From Kiritimatiellia bacterium (GTDB taxonomy: Bacteria; Verrucomicrobiota; Kiritimatiellia; UBA8416): a stretch of DNA of 42,171 bases. The translations under genes were made by a program, and so were the position numbers. Location of the stretch: the NCBI GenBank assembly GCA_007129405.1, contig SKVN01000041.1, positions 1 to 42,171 on the forward strand, in the 5' to 3' direction. Below are positions 24,633-32,184 of this stretch, one piece after another. How positions within the stretch are numbered: the stretch's first letter is position 1; every line of letters begins with the position of its first letter. Below the pieces are notes generated by a model. The model saw only the letters and a list, made by a program, of their open reading frames with translations. It was not told where the DNA came from and made no database searches.

Positions 24633-25883
24633 ATGCCTGCATTAGGATCTCATAAAGTCGTCGTTACTGGCGCGGGTTGTGTGTCGTGTCTCGGAATCGG
24701 ACAACACGCCTTGCGTTCTGCATTGCAACGGCAGACAAGCGGACTGGGCAAAATCACGATGTCCCCTGCGGTCACTACCAAGACAACAGCAGGGGGTCAA
24801 ATCAACCGCGAATCATTACGTGCGGCCCTGCACGATGCACGGATTCGGTATGACGATATAGCACTCGATACGGCAACGCTCGCGTCCGAAGAAGCGTTGC
24901 AGCAGGCAGATGTGCTAGCGCATCATGGCAAACCACGCGAGATACCCGTTCTCGTCGGGGCAGGCGCTTCCAACGTAGAGCGTTTCTTTCAAGCCAATGA
25001 AACCTTTTTCTCCAAGGGGGCCAGATGGGTTCGCCCGACAACGGTACCGCGCTGCATGAATAATGCCATCAGCGCACAACTTGCGATGCGATTTGGTCTC
25101 GAGGGTGCCAACTTCGTGATCTCTGCCGCCTGTGCCTCCAGTACAGCAGTACTCGGATATGCTTATCGCATGATTCACTGCGGATATTGGCAGCAGGCAC
25201 TCTGTGTGGGAGCCGATACGATTTTCAGCCCGTTTACGCTGGCGGCATGGGACAACTTAGGTGTGATGAGCCGTTGCGCCGATCCACAGAAAGCCTGCCG
25301 TCCATTCGACCGTGATCGTGATGGTTGTGTTATTGGAGAAGGCGCAGCCGTTATTTATCTGGAATCAGAGGATGCGGCCCGAATCCGGGGCGTAAGCCCA
25401 CGTGCAGAAATTTGTGGTTTTGGCGAAAGTTCCGATGCGTCCCACATTACCACCCCCAACGAAAAAGGCCAAACCAAGGCGATGCAAGCCGCACTGGAAG
25501 ATGCTGGCATCAAGGTCGACCATCTCGGGTGGATACATGCCCATGGAACCGGAACGGTGGCCAATGATGCGGTGGAAGCCCTCTCCATGAAATCCATTCT
25601 GGGGCAAGCGGCATCAACGGTGCCGGTATCCTCGCTCAAGCCGTATTACGGACATATGATCGGTGGTTCGGGAACCATGGATTTGCTAGCCACCATACTG
25701 AGTCTGGAGGAAGGTATCATTCCTGCTTCCATGAATCTGGATACTCCCGATGAAGCAGCACAAGGATTGAAATTTGCTCCCGCTACGCGCACAACACTGC
25801 AAAGGCCCTATGTTATGAAAAACAGTTTCGGATTCGGCGGCAGCAATGCCGTTCTGATTGTTAAAGCGGCCGCGACAGATTAA
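24633..25883 (+). CDS. fabF: Beta-ketoacyl-ACP synthase (KAS I/II family)
   Basis: Condensing enzyme that extends acyl-ACP by two carbons with malonyl-ACP. The 416-residue thiolase-fold protein has the catalytic triad: Cys167 in SAACASS, His304 in HAHGTGT, and His341 in KPYYGHMIGGSG with Lys336 preceding it. The distal His motif differs from the usual KSxxGHxxGAAG, as (Y-Y) and (G-G-S-G) replace common residues, so this may be a paralogue and not the housekeeping FabF. It starts 18 bp after pilT, with AGGAAAG upstream. No acyl carrier protein, dehydratase or other polyketide gene is nearby, so its partner pathway is unclear. Its TAA shares the sequence TTAA with the convergent pyrC stop, with a 4-bp overlap. 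Confidence 0.87.
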   Translation: MPALGSHKVVVTGAGCVSCLGIGQHALRSALQRQTSGLGKITMSPAVTTKTTAGGQINRESLRAALHDARIRYDDIALDTATLASEEALQQADVLAHHGKPREIPVLVGAGASNVERFFQANETFFSKGARWVRPTTVPRCMNNAISAQLAMRFGLEGANFVISAACASSTAVLGYAYRMIHCGYWQQALCVGADTIFSPFTLAAWDNLGVMSRCADPQKACRPFDRDRDGCVIGEGAAVIYLESEDAARIRGVSPRAEICGFGESSDASHITTPNEKGQTKAMQAALEDAGIKVDHLGWIHAHGTGTVANDAVEALSMKSILGQAASTVPVSSLKPYYGHMIGGSGTMDLLATILSLEEGIIPASMNLDTPDEAAQGLKFAPATRTTLQRPYVMKNSFGFGGSNAVLIVKAAATD

Positions 25884-26884
25884 GAATTCCTGCATCTCCA
25901 GCCAAGCGTTTCGCCAGCCCGAAAAGGGACCACGCCGCCATATTCGGGCGGCACTATCTGCTCGACTTTTTCGAGTGTTAGCTTCCCCTTGGGCGCAGGC
26001 AAACCATAAAATGTGTGCCCGAAAACACACGCGAAGTCGTGCAGTCGATCCAGAAAACCAAGCCGTTCAAATGTGTCGGCAAGATACGGCAAAAGCAAGG
26101 GTGCCGTAAAAACGCCGGCACAACCGCAAGCCCCCTCCTTGGCCGAGCGTGGATGTGGGGCTGAATCAGACCCCAGAAAAAAACGCGGATGTCCCGCTGC
26201 GACAATTTCCCGCAATGCCTCACGATCATGCGGATACTTAGCCACCGGCTTGCAGAAATTATGATTCTTTCCTGCCCAGTCATCGACTGTGAGCTCCAAA
26301 TGATGCGCGGTAATGGTGGCGCCAACCGTGTCCCCTAGCCCCTTTACACATGCGACGGCTTCGCGCGTCGTTACATGCTCGAGAACGATGCGCAACATGG
26401 GGAATTGCTCGTGGATACGCGCTACTTCTGGTAGAAAGCGCTCCTCGGCATTTAAAATGCAAATATCGGCCTCGGACTGACTTGGCACTTCCCCATGCAA
26501 CAACAGGAGTAAACCCGCCTTCTCCATGGCGGAAAACAACGGATCATACCCCCGTAAGTCGGCCACACCCCAGTGAGAATTCGTGGTCACACCCTGCGGA
26601 TAGCACTTTACGCCGACAACACCAGCATCCTTTGCCGCAACCATATCTTCTGGTCGCAAATCCGGACATAGATATAGTGTCATCAGGAAATCAATACCGG
26701 TGTTCCCCGATTCCAGTTCACGTTTGTAACGTATCGCGGATTCGATTGTGGTAATCGGCGGATCTGTGTTCGGCATCACGACACAACGTCCCACTCCGCC
26801 AGCGCGCGTTAATGGCACTACATTTTGCAACATGTCCCCTTGGCGCAAATGTACATGCATATCATCCAGTAATGGTAATTGCAT
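25880..26884 (-). CDS. pyrC: Dihydroorotase (PyrC, type II)
   Basis: Zinc enzyme that interconverts carbamoyl aspartate and dihydroorotate in pyrimidine synthesis. The 334-residue length fits short type II PyrC. Metal and substrate residues are visible: H10, H12 and R14 in MHVHLR, the carboxylated Lys K93 in GVKCYPQGVTTNS, H130 in LLLLHGE, H170 in EHVTT, the HH pair near 194, and D240 in LGSDSAPH. It starts 8 bp after the GtrA-like gene and is the last gene of the fumC-HAD-gtrA-pyrC string. The Shine-Dalgarno is embedded in the end of the upstream gene. Confidence 0.96.
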   Translation of the reverse strand: MQLPLLDDMHVHLRQGDMLQNVVPLTRAGGVGRCVVMPNTDPPITTIESAIRYKRELESGNTGIDFLMTLYLCPDLRPEDMVAAKDAGVVGVKCYPQGVTTNSHWGVADLRGYDPLFSAMEKAGLLLLLHGEVPSQSEADICILNAEERFLPEVARIHEQFPMLRIVLEHVTTREAVACVKGLGDTVGATITAHHLELTVDDWAGKNHNFCKPVAKYPHDREALREIVAAGHPRFFLGSDSAPHPRSAKEGACGCAGVFTAPLLLPYLADTFERLGFLDRLHDFACVFGHTFYGLPAPKGKLTLEKVEQIVPPEYGGVVPFRAGETLGWRCRNS

Positions 26885-26892
26885 AAAAGACC

Positions 26893-27453
26893 CTATCCCT
26901 TAAAAATGACAAATCGCCGCATGGCGTAATTTATTAGAAGCGCACTTATGGTGTTCGAACCAAAAGCCAGCGTCGTCATCACGCCATAGCGGGCAATTAA
27001 AACGGACTGCAGGCTGGTCCCGATAACCATAGAGACAGCAGAAACCGCATAGAACAAACCAATTTCGACAAACCAATGATGCCGCCCCTTTTTGAACACA
27101 AACAGGATGTTCAAAACATACGCGACAGCATTCGCGATGAAAAATGCAATCGTTGTAGATATGGCAGCATGCAATGCGCGCCGGCCCTCGTCTACTTCAC
27201 CCGGTGTTATTCCGAGCAAACGTACCATCCAATCGTCCTCTGTGAGCGAGGGAAACAACCGCCAGCCAATGAGAAAGAAGAGGCTAATATGCACAGCCGT
27301 GGCGGTCCCCCCCGCAACGCCATATTTAATAAATTGCGCCATTGCTCCCGCATCATGACTTAAAAACCAGCGCAATTGGGCCAGTCTACGCGAAAACCCA
27401 TTCGTTTCTTCCGCAAATGTTATCCGATCATCCACCATGCTCTTGTTCTCCAT
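26893..27453 (-). CDS. GtrA-like integral membrane protein
   Basis: Small membrane protein of 186 residues with four hydrophobic segments in the GtrA-like pattern (QFIKYGVAGGTATAVHISLFF near 50-70, then IANAVAYVLNILFVFKKGR, and a C-terminal pair ending FVIFKG). Family members are proposed to flip or accommodate undecaprenyl- or polyprenyl-phosphate sugars in cell-surface polysaccharide synthesis. An N-terminal extension of about 45 residues is hydrophilic. The start at 27453 overlaps the upstream stop as TAATG, giving tight coupling; the longer Met at 27498 would sit wholly within the upstream gene. Substrate unknown. Confidence 0.85.
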   Translation of the reverse strand: MENKSMVDDRITFAEETNGFSRRLAQLRWFLSHDAGAMAQFIKYGVAGGTATAVHISLFFLIGWRLFPSLTEDDWMVRLLGITPGEVDEGRRALHAAISTTIAFFIANAVAYVLNILFVFKKGRHHWFVEIGLFYAVSAVSMVIGTSLQSVLIARYGVMTTLAFGSNTISALLINYAMRRFVIFKG

Positions 27454-28076
27454 TACCGCACGCCTGGTGCAGGATGCGCAAGCTGCAGCTCTTGCCAACC
27501 GCGAAAACGCTGAACACCATCACGCAGGTTGTCTACACGCAAACTGCGATTCCACGGACGGTCAAACAACGCCAAGGCCCAATCGGTATGTTCTGCCAGA
27601 AATTGCATCATGTCAGGCGAATCATCTACTACCAAGGCATATTCAGCCTTGGACACTTCTTCAAGCGTGTATTGTTGCACACCCGCGACAGGAGCATGCC
27701 CACGCCGGTATTTATCCACGAACGTAATGCCATCATAAGGCACTTCATAGGCCTCCAACCAAGCACAGGAAATATCATGTGTTGCTGGTGGACGTCCCGT
27801 CACAATCTCGATCCGGCAACCAGCCGCAGCCCAACTCTGCATGCCCGCAATTGCATCCGGTATCGGCGGTATCGAATATAGCATCTCCTCATCATGAAAC
27901 AGCGTAAATAAATCCAACTGCTCCAATGCATCGAGTCCGAAGGATTTGTTTAGATCAAAGGAATAGATATCCTCGAAAGCGACAGGCTTGCCATAACGAT
28001 CACCCGAAATTTGTGCAAGGCGGCGAGCGGATTCACAAAGCACGTCATCAAAATCCACATATACAGGCATCGTCAT
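27453..28076 (-). CDS. HAD-superfamily phosphatase, 5'(3')-deoxyribonucleotidase-like
   Basis: Cytosolic hydrolase of 207 residues. Motif I DFDDVLCES (8-16) supplies the nucleophile Asp and general acid Asp; motif II VTGRPP (about 94-99); motif III is near the helix with the KYRRG basic stretch; motif IV VDDSPDMM (about 149-156). This order fits the NT5C-like small HAD group, which removes phosphate from deoxynucleotides or similar compounds. Substrate is not certain; a phosphoglycolate or other HAD role cannot be excluded. It overlaps fumC by 4 bp (ATGA) and gtrA by TAATG, so the three are one message. Confidence 0.8.
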   Translation of the reverse strand: MTMPVYVDFDDVLCESARRLAQISGDRYGKPVAFEDIYSFDLNKSFGLDALEQLDLFTLFHDEEMLYSIPPIPDAIAGMQSWAAAGCRIEIVTGRPPATHDISCAWLEAYEVPYDGITFVDKYRRGHAPVAGVQQYTLEEVSKAEYALVVDDSPDMMQFLAEHTDWALALFDRPWNRSLRVDNLRDGVQRFRGWQELQLAHPAPGVR

Positions 28077-29470
28077 ACGCCAATCCCCTTGGGTTTTGTC
28101 ATGTCAGCAGGCTGCACCCATGTATCAAATTGATCTTCTGTCAAGAGTCCACTTGCCAATGCCACTTCCCGCAGTGTCTTGCCTTCACGCCAGGCCTGCA
28201 GTGCCAAGGCGGCCGCACTGTCGTATCCGATATGCGGATTGAGTGCGGTAACCAACATCAGCGACCGATCCAGATGCGCGCGTACTTGCTCCTCATGTAC
28301 GGTCAGATCCTGCAAACATTTATCGGCAAACGAACAGATACCATCCGCCAAAAGCGTAATCGATTGCAGAATGGCATGCGCCATCAAGGGTTTATACACA
28401 TTCAATTCAAATTGTCCCTGCGTACCCGCAAATGCAATCGCAGCATCATTGCCGAAAACGCGACAGCAGATCATGGTAAGCATCTCGCATTGGGTGGGAT
28501 TTACCTTTCCCGGCATGATCGAGCTGCCGGGTTCATTTGCGGGCAATTGCAATTCCCCCAGCCCACTACGCGGACCGCTGCCCAACCACCGGATATCATT
28601 CGCAATCTTGAACAAGGCCCCGGCAAGGCTGCGCAAGGTCCCCGAAAGCCGTACGATGGCATCATGCGCGGCCAGGCCGGCAAACAAATTCTCCTGTTGC
28701 ACAAATGGCAACCCTGTGCTGGAAGCAAGCCTCTCGGCCACCTTCAACCCAAAAGCAGGGTGCGTATTGATGCCGGTTCCGACAGCCGTTCCCCCAACAG
28801 CCAATTGGCACACTTCGGGCAAGGCTTGTTCAAGAGACAAGCGTGCCTGACGTATCTGCGCTGCATAACCGGAAAACTCCTGTCCGACGGTTAATGGCGT
28901 TGCGTCCTGCAAATGTGTCCGACCGATCTTTACGATATCCGCAAAGGCGGCAACCTTTTCGTCTAATACCGTCTGCAGCTTCTCAAGAGACGGAAGCAAA
29001 CGCTCCGATAGCGCCATCGCTACCGATACATGCATCGCCGTCGGAAAGATATCATTCGTGGACTGGCCCTTGTTTACATGATCGTTGGGGTGTACGGGTG
29101 ATTTTACTCCGCGCTTGCCGCCCAGCAACTCACTGGCGCGATTTGCCAGAACCTCATTCATATTCATATTCGACTGCGTGCCACTGCCGCTCTGCCAAAT
29201 CCGCAAAGGAAAAGCATCCAGCCCTATCGTGCCGCTGATAATTTCTTCAGCAGCTTCGCTGATAGCGTCAACCACGGATGCATCAAGCAGTCCCAGTTCC
29301 GCGTTCACCTGGGCCGCTGCTTGCTTCACGCGAGCTAGACTCAACAAAAATTCTTTAGGTAGACATTCATCGCCCACGGCAAAATTTTCAATGGCCCGCT
29401 GCGTTTGGGCGCCATAGTAAGCCTCATCAGGAACCGCAACCTCACCTAAGGCATCTTTTTCCATTCGCAT
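28073..29470 (-). CDS. fumC: Class II fumarate hydratase (FumC)
   Basis: Iron-independent fumarase, fumarate to malate, in the TCA or fermentative C4 branch. The protein is 465 residues from the ATG at 29470 (typical ~465). Visible: N-terminal MEKDALGEVAVPDEAYYGAQTQRA (near 3-26), GSGTQSNMNMNEV (about 100-112), the strongly conserved GRTHLQDATPLT, and the superfamily signature GSSIMPGKVNPTQ (about 315-327). AGGTG lies six bases upstream of the chosen ATG. An in-frame Met 303 bp upstream would extend into the divergent neighbour's coding region and is rejected. It leads the fumC-HAD-gtrA-pyrC unit. Confidence 0.95.
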   Translation of the reverse strand: MRMEKDALGEVAVPDEAYYGAQTQRAIENFAVGDECLPKEFLLSLARVKQAAAQVNAELGLLDASVVDAISEAAEEIISGTIGLDAFPLRIWQSGSGTQSNMNMNEVLANRASELLGGKRGVKSPVHPNDHVNKGQSTNDIFPTAMHVSVAMALSERLLPSLEKLQTVLDEKVAAFADIVKIGRTHLQDATPLTVGQEFSGYAAQIRQARLSLEQALPEVCQLAVGGTAVGTGINTHPAFGLKVAERLASSTGLPFVQQENLFAGLAAHDAIVRLSGTLRSLAGALFKIANDIRWLGSGPRSGLGELQLPANEPGSSIMPGKVNPTQCEMLTMICCRVFGNDAAIAFAGTQGQFELNVYKPLMAHAILQSITLLADGICSFADKCLQDLTVHEEQVRAHLDRSLMLVTALNPHIGYDSAAALALQAWREGKTLREVALASGLLTEDQFDTWVQPADMTKPKGIGV

Positions 29471-29586
29471 AATATGCACCTGTAATTCACTAAAAATCGA
29501 ACGAACGTAATTCGTTTCGAGTACCGTACAAGCCATACCACGAAATGTCACTGACAAATCATGTACGGTATGATAGCACCTTGCAC
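29471..29586. promoter_or_regulatory. Divergent regulatory region of fumC and the fused MFS/spermidine-synthase gene
   Basis: Two symmetric elements are present. A perfect 9-bp inverted repeat has half-sites TACCGTACA (29522-29530) and TGTACGGTA (29562-29570), 40 bp apart. Between them lies an 11-bp palindrome TGTCACTGACA (29546-29556). This arrangement suggests binding sites shared by both promoters. No sigma70 hexamers are convincing. Confidence 0.5.
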
Positions 29587-32151
29587 ATGAAAATCTTTGT
29601 CCTTGTCTTCTTTTCCGGTTTTGCCGGCCTTGTATATCAAGTGCTTTGGATGAAGCAACTCGGGTTGCTTTTCGGAAGTACGGCGCATGCTGCCGCCGCC
29701 ACGCTAGCATGCCTCTTTGCCGGATTTTCACTCGGAAGCTGGTTTTGGGGTCGGCGTGCAACCCAAACAGCAAATGCGTTACGTCTCTATGCTACACTCC
29801 AATTGGGCATCGCAATAACCGCCATTTTCTATTTTGGCATTCTGCAGGGCTATTACCGAATCTATCCTTTCTTCTACCAACATATCCACTCGCGCCCGTT
29901 ATTGCTTGCCGTTAAATTCCTACTGACGTCCCTCCTCATCTTTCCGCCCGCGTTCTGCATGGGTGGCACCCTGCCCGTGATTGGACAATATTTAATTAGC
30001 AAGCGCAATGTCTTCGGTGTCACTGCCGCGCGCGTGTACGGGATCAACACGCTTGGCGCTGCCCTAGGCGCCTTTATGGCAGGCTTCTTCTTGCCGCTCT
30101 GGTTTGGCTTCCGATTCACCTTTCTCGGCGCCATGATCATTAGCGCAGGCGTCGGGCTACTGGCCTTTTCCATTGCAAATCGAAACCGATCAGTGCATAC
30201 CGATCACCCCCTGCCTCCGCCACAGGAACCACCCGCTCCGAAGCATACAGCACACCACGCCACGGCGCGGCGCGGGCGCTGGTCCATCTTGCCACTTTGC
30301 TTTATCTCCGGATTCGCGTTTCTGGCTCTTGAAGTTCTCTGGACGCGCATGTTTGGACAAGTGCTCGAAAATTCGGTCTACACCTATTCTACCATTCTTG
30401 TTATCGTACTGATCTGTCTGTCCGCTGGCGCACTGATCAGCTCGTGGCTATCCCGCACCCGCATATGCCCGTATTTAATGCTTACCGCGCTTACCTTGAT
30501 GAGTGGAGTCGCCATTGCACTCACGCCCTTTGTGCTGATGCACCTGACCGACAATCTACAAATTATTGCCTTTCGCGGGTCATGGGCGGCGTACATCCGT
30601 TTGGTTTTTCGACAGGGATTCATGACGTTCGGACTCCCCGCTTTGCTTGCAGGTACCATTTTCCCTCTTTTGATGAAGGCCGAGGAACGGTACGCCGAAT
30701 CCGCCGGCAAAAGCCTTGGTCGTATGACGGCGGTTGACACGGCTGGCTCCATTCTCGGGGCATTGCTCTGCGGCTTTGTGTTTTTGGAATGGTTCGGCAT
30801 GTGGCGTACGATGCAAGCGATCGCCATCCTGTACCTCGCAGCATCCTTTTTCCTGCCATTTGCCTGGGACAAACGCGGCATTCCAATCAAATGTACAAGT
30901 GTTCTGGTCATCATACTCGTTTTTACCAGTTTGGATCCCACGCACCTTCCCATCACTAGTATTGACCCATTGCGCGATCCCGAAGAAGTACTGCAAACCT
31001 GGGAAGGACGCGATGTCACGGTTGCGGTCACGAAAGACCGCCATGGATTGGCCATTAAAATCAATTCCCACTACGGCCTCGGCTCCACCGGATCCTACAT
31101 GCAATCGCGCATGCAAAATGATATTCCCTTATTTGCCTATCCGGAAACCGAAACGATCTTCTTTCTCGGAATGGGGTCGGGTATCACCGCGGGCGGTGCA
31201 TTAGATCCGCAATTCCCCAACCCCCGCCGTATCATCACGGCCGAACTCATCCCCGAAGTTATCGAAGCGGCCCGAACCTTCTTCACCGACTATAATGATT
31301 TTGATTATACCGGTGGGCTTTTTGAGGATCCAAGATCGACAATTCTGGCAGAGGATGGAAGACATTTCCTGATGGCATCCGGACAAACATTCGACATGAT
31401 CAATTCCGATCTCTTTGTGCCCTTCCGCATCGGTGATGGAAATCTATATAGCAAAGAGCATTTTGAAAGCGCCAAACGCAGTTTGAATCCAGGTGGCGTT
31501 TTTGTGCAATGGTTGCCACTCTACATGATGACCGAATTTGAGCTTTTTGTTATCACGCGAACCATGCTCGAAGTCTTCGAGCAGGTTTCGCTCTGGCGGG
31601 GCAACTTCCAGCCGTTCGAGGAGGTAATCGCACTCGTTGGTCATACCCCACCCTTTGTGGTTCCACCATCACGGCTGGACGGTCTGGCAGATCGTCGGGC
31701 AGCCGTTGCAGGGCGCACACATCGCGATCTGCAGCATTTAGCGCTCCCTCTCGATGCACAAAACATCATGTTTTTTTATGCCGCCAATGTGACAGCTTCG
31801 CGCGAGCTGTTTGACGATTATCCTGTCAATCGCGATGATCATCCGTTAATCGAATACATGGCCCCGCGCACGTATCGCCAGGAAACGGACGGGCCGACCC
31901 CCTGGTTTGTCGGACCCCGCATCTTGCGATTCATTGAGGAACTTCAGCGACGCTGCCCGCCCCATCAGGATCCACTCCTCGCCGGGCGTTCCCCGCAAAC
32001 AAAACGTCTACCACTGGCTGGTACTGCATTCCATCGGGCGAACATCTGGGAAAGGCTCGGTCACGAACCCGGTTTGCAAGACGAATGGCAACGTTTTGTC
32101 TCCCACTGGACCAGCCAACATACAGACGGAAGACCGAAGACTGAAGACTGA
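29587..32151 (+). CDS. Membrane-fused spermidine-synthase-like protein
   Basis: Large protein of 854 residues. The N-terminal half (about 1-450) has about a dozen hydrophobic segments in an MFS-like pattern beginning MKIFVLVFFSGFAGLVYQVLW. The C-terminal half (about 460-700) is a spermidine-synthase-like domain: LGMGSGITAGGAL for the SAM-binding loop, TAELIPEVIEAAR, and DGRHFLMASGQTFDMINSDLFVP. These 'fused MFS/spermidine synthase' proteins are common in PVC bacteria; whether they make polyamines is not established. The ATG at 29587 precedes the conserved TM1; an earlier Met at 29545 is upstream of it. The 3' end carries a heptamer repeat that provides the last residues and stop. Confidence 0.85.
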   Translation: MKIFVLVFFSGFAGLVYQVLWMKQLGLLFGSTAHAAAATLACLFAGFSLGSWFWGRRATQTANALRLYATLQLGIAITAIFYFGILQGYYRIYPFFYQHIHSRPLLLAVKFLLTSLLIFPPAFCMGGTLPVIGQYLISKRNVFGVTAARVYGINTLGAALGAFMAGFFLPLWFGFRFTFLGAMIISAGVGLLAFSIANRNRSVHTDHPLPPPQEPPAPKHTAHHATARRGRWSILPLCFISGFAFLALEVLWTRMFGQVLENSVYTYSTILVIVLICLSAGALISSWLSRTRICPYLMLTALTLMSGVAIALTPFVLMHLTDNLQIIAFRGSWAAYIRLVFRQGFMTFGLPALLAGTIFPLLMKAEERYAESAGKSLGRMTAVDTAGSILGALLCGFVFLEWFGMWRTMQAIAILYLAASFFLPFAWDKRGIPIKCTSVLVIILVFTSLDPTHLPITSIDPLRDPEEVLQTWEGRDVTVAVTKDRHGLAIKINSHYGLGSTGSYMQSRMQNDIPLFAYPETETIFFLGMGSGITAGGALDPQFPNPRRIITAELIPEVIEAARTFFTDYNDFDYTGGLFEDPRSTILAEDGRHFLMASGQTFDMINSDLFVPFRIGDGNLYSKEHFESAKRSLNPGGVFVQWLPLYMMTEFELFVITRTMLEVFEQVSLWRGNFQPFEEVIALVGHTPPFVVPPSRLDGLADRRAAVAGRTHRDLQHLALPLDAQNIMFFYAANVTASRELFDDYPVNRDDHPLIEYMAPRTYRQETDGPTPWFVGPRILRFIEELQRRCPPHQDPLLAGRSPQTKRLPLAGTAFHRANIWERLGHEPGLQDEWQRFVSHWTSQHTDGRPKTED

Positions 32152-32156
32152 AGACC
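32129..32156. repeat. Four tandem heptamers (GAAGACY) spanning a stop codon
   Basis: GAAGACC, GAAGACT, GAAGACT, GAAGACC in a row. They encode the last residues of the upstream gene and contain its TGA (32149-32151). Since 7 is not a multiple of 3, gain or loss of a unit would change the C-terminus. Confidence 0.85.
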
Positions 32157-32184
32157 TTCAATTCGGTCAATCAGGTCAAGACCC

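Noticed and set aside
29471-29773. N-terminal extension of fumarase
   Set aside because: It lies across the divergent regulatory region and neighbour's 5' end; the family starts at the ATG at 29470 with a ribosome site.
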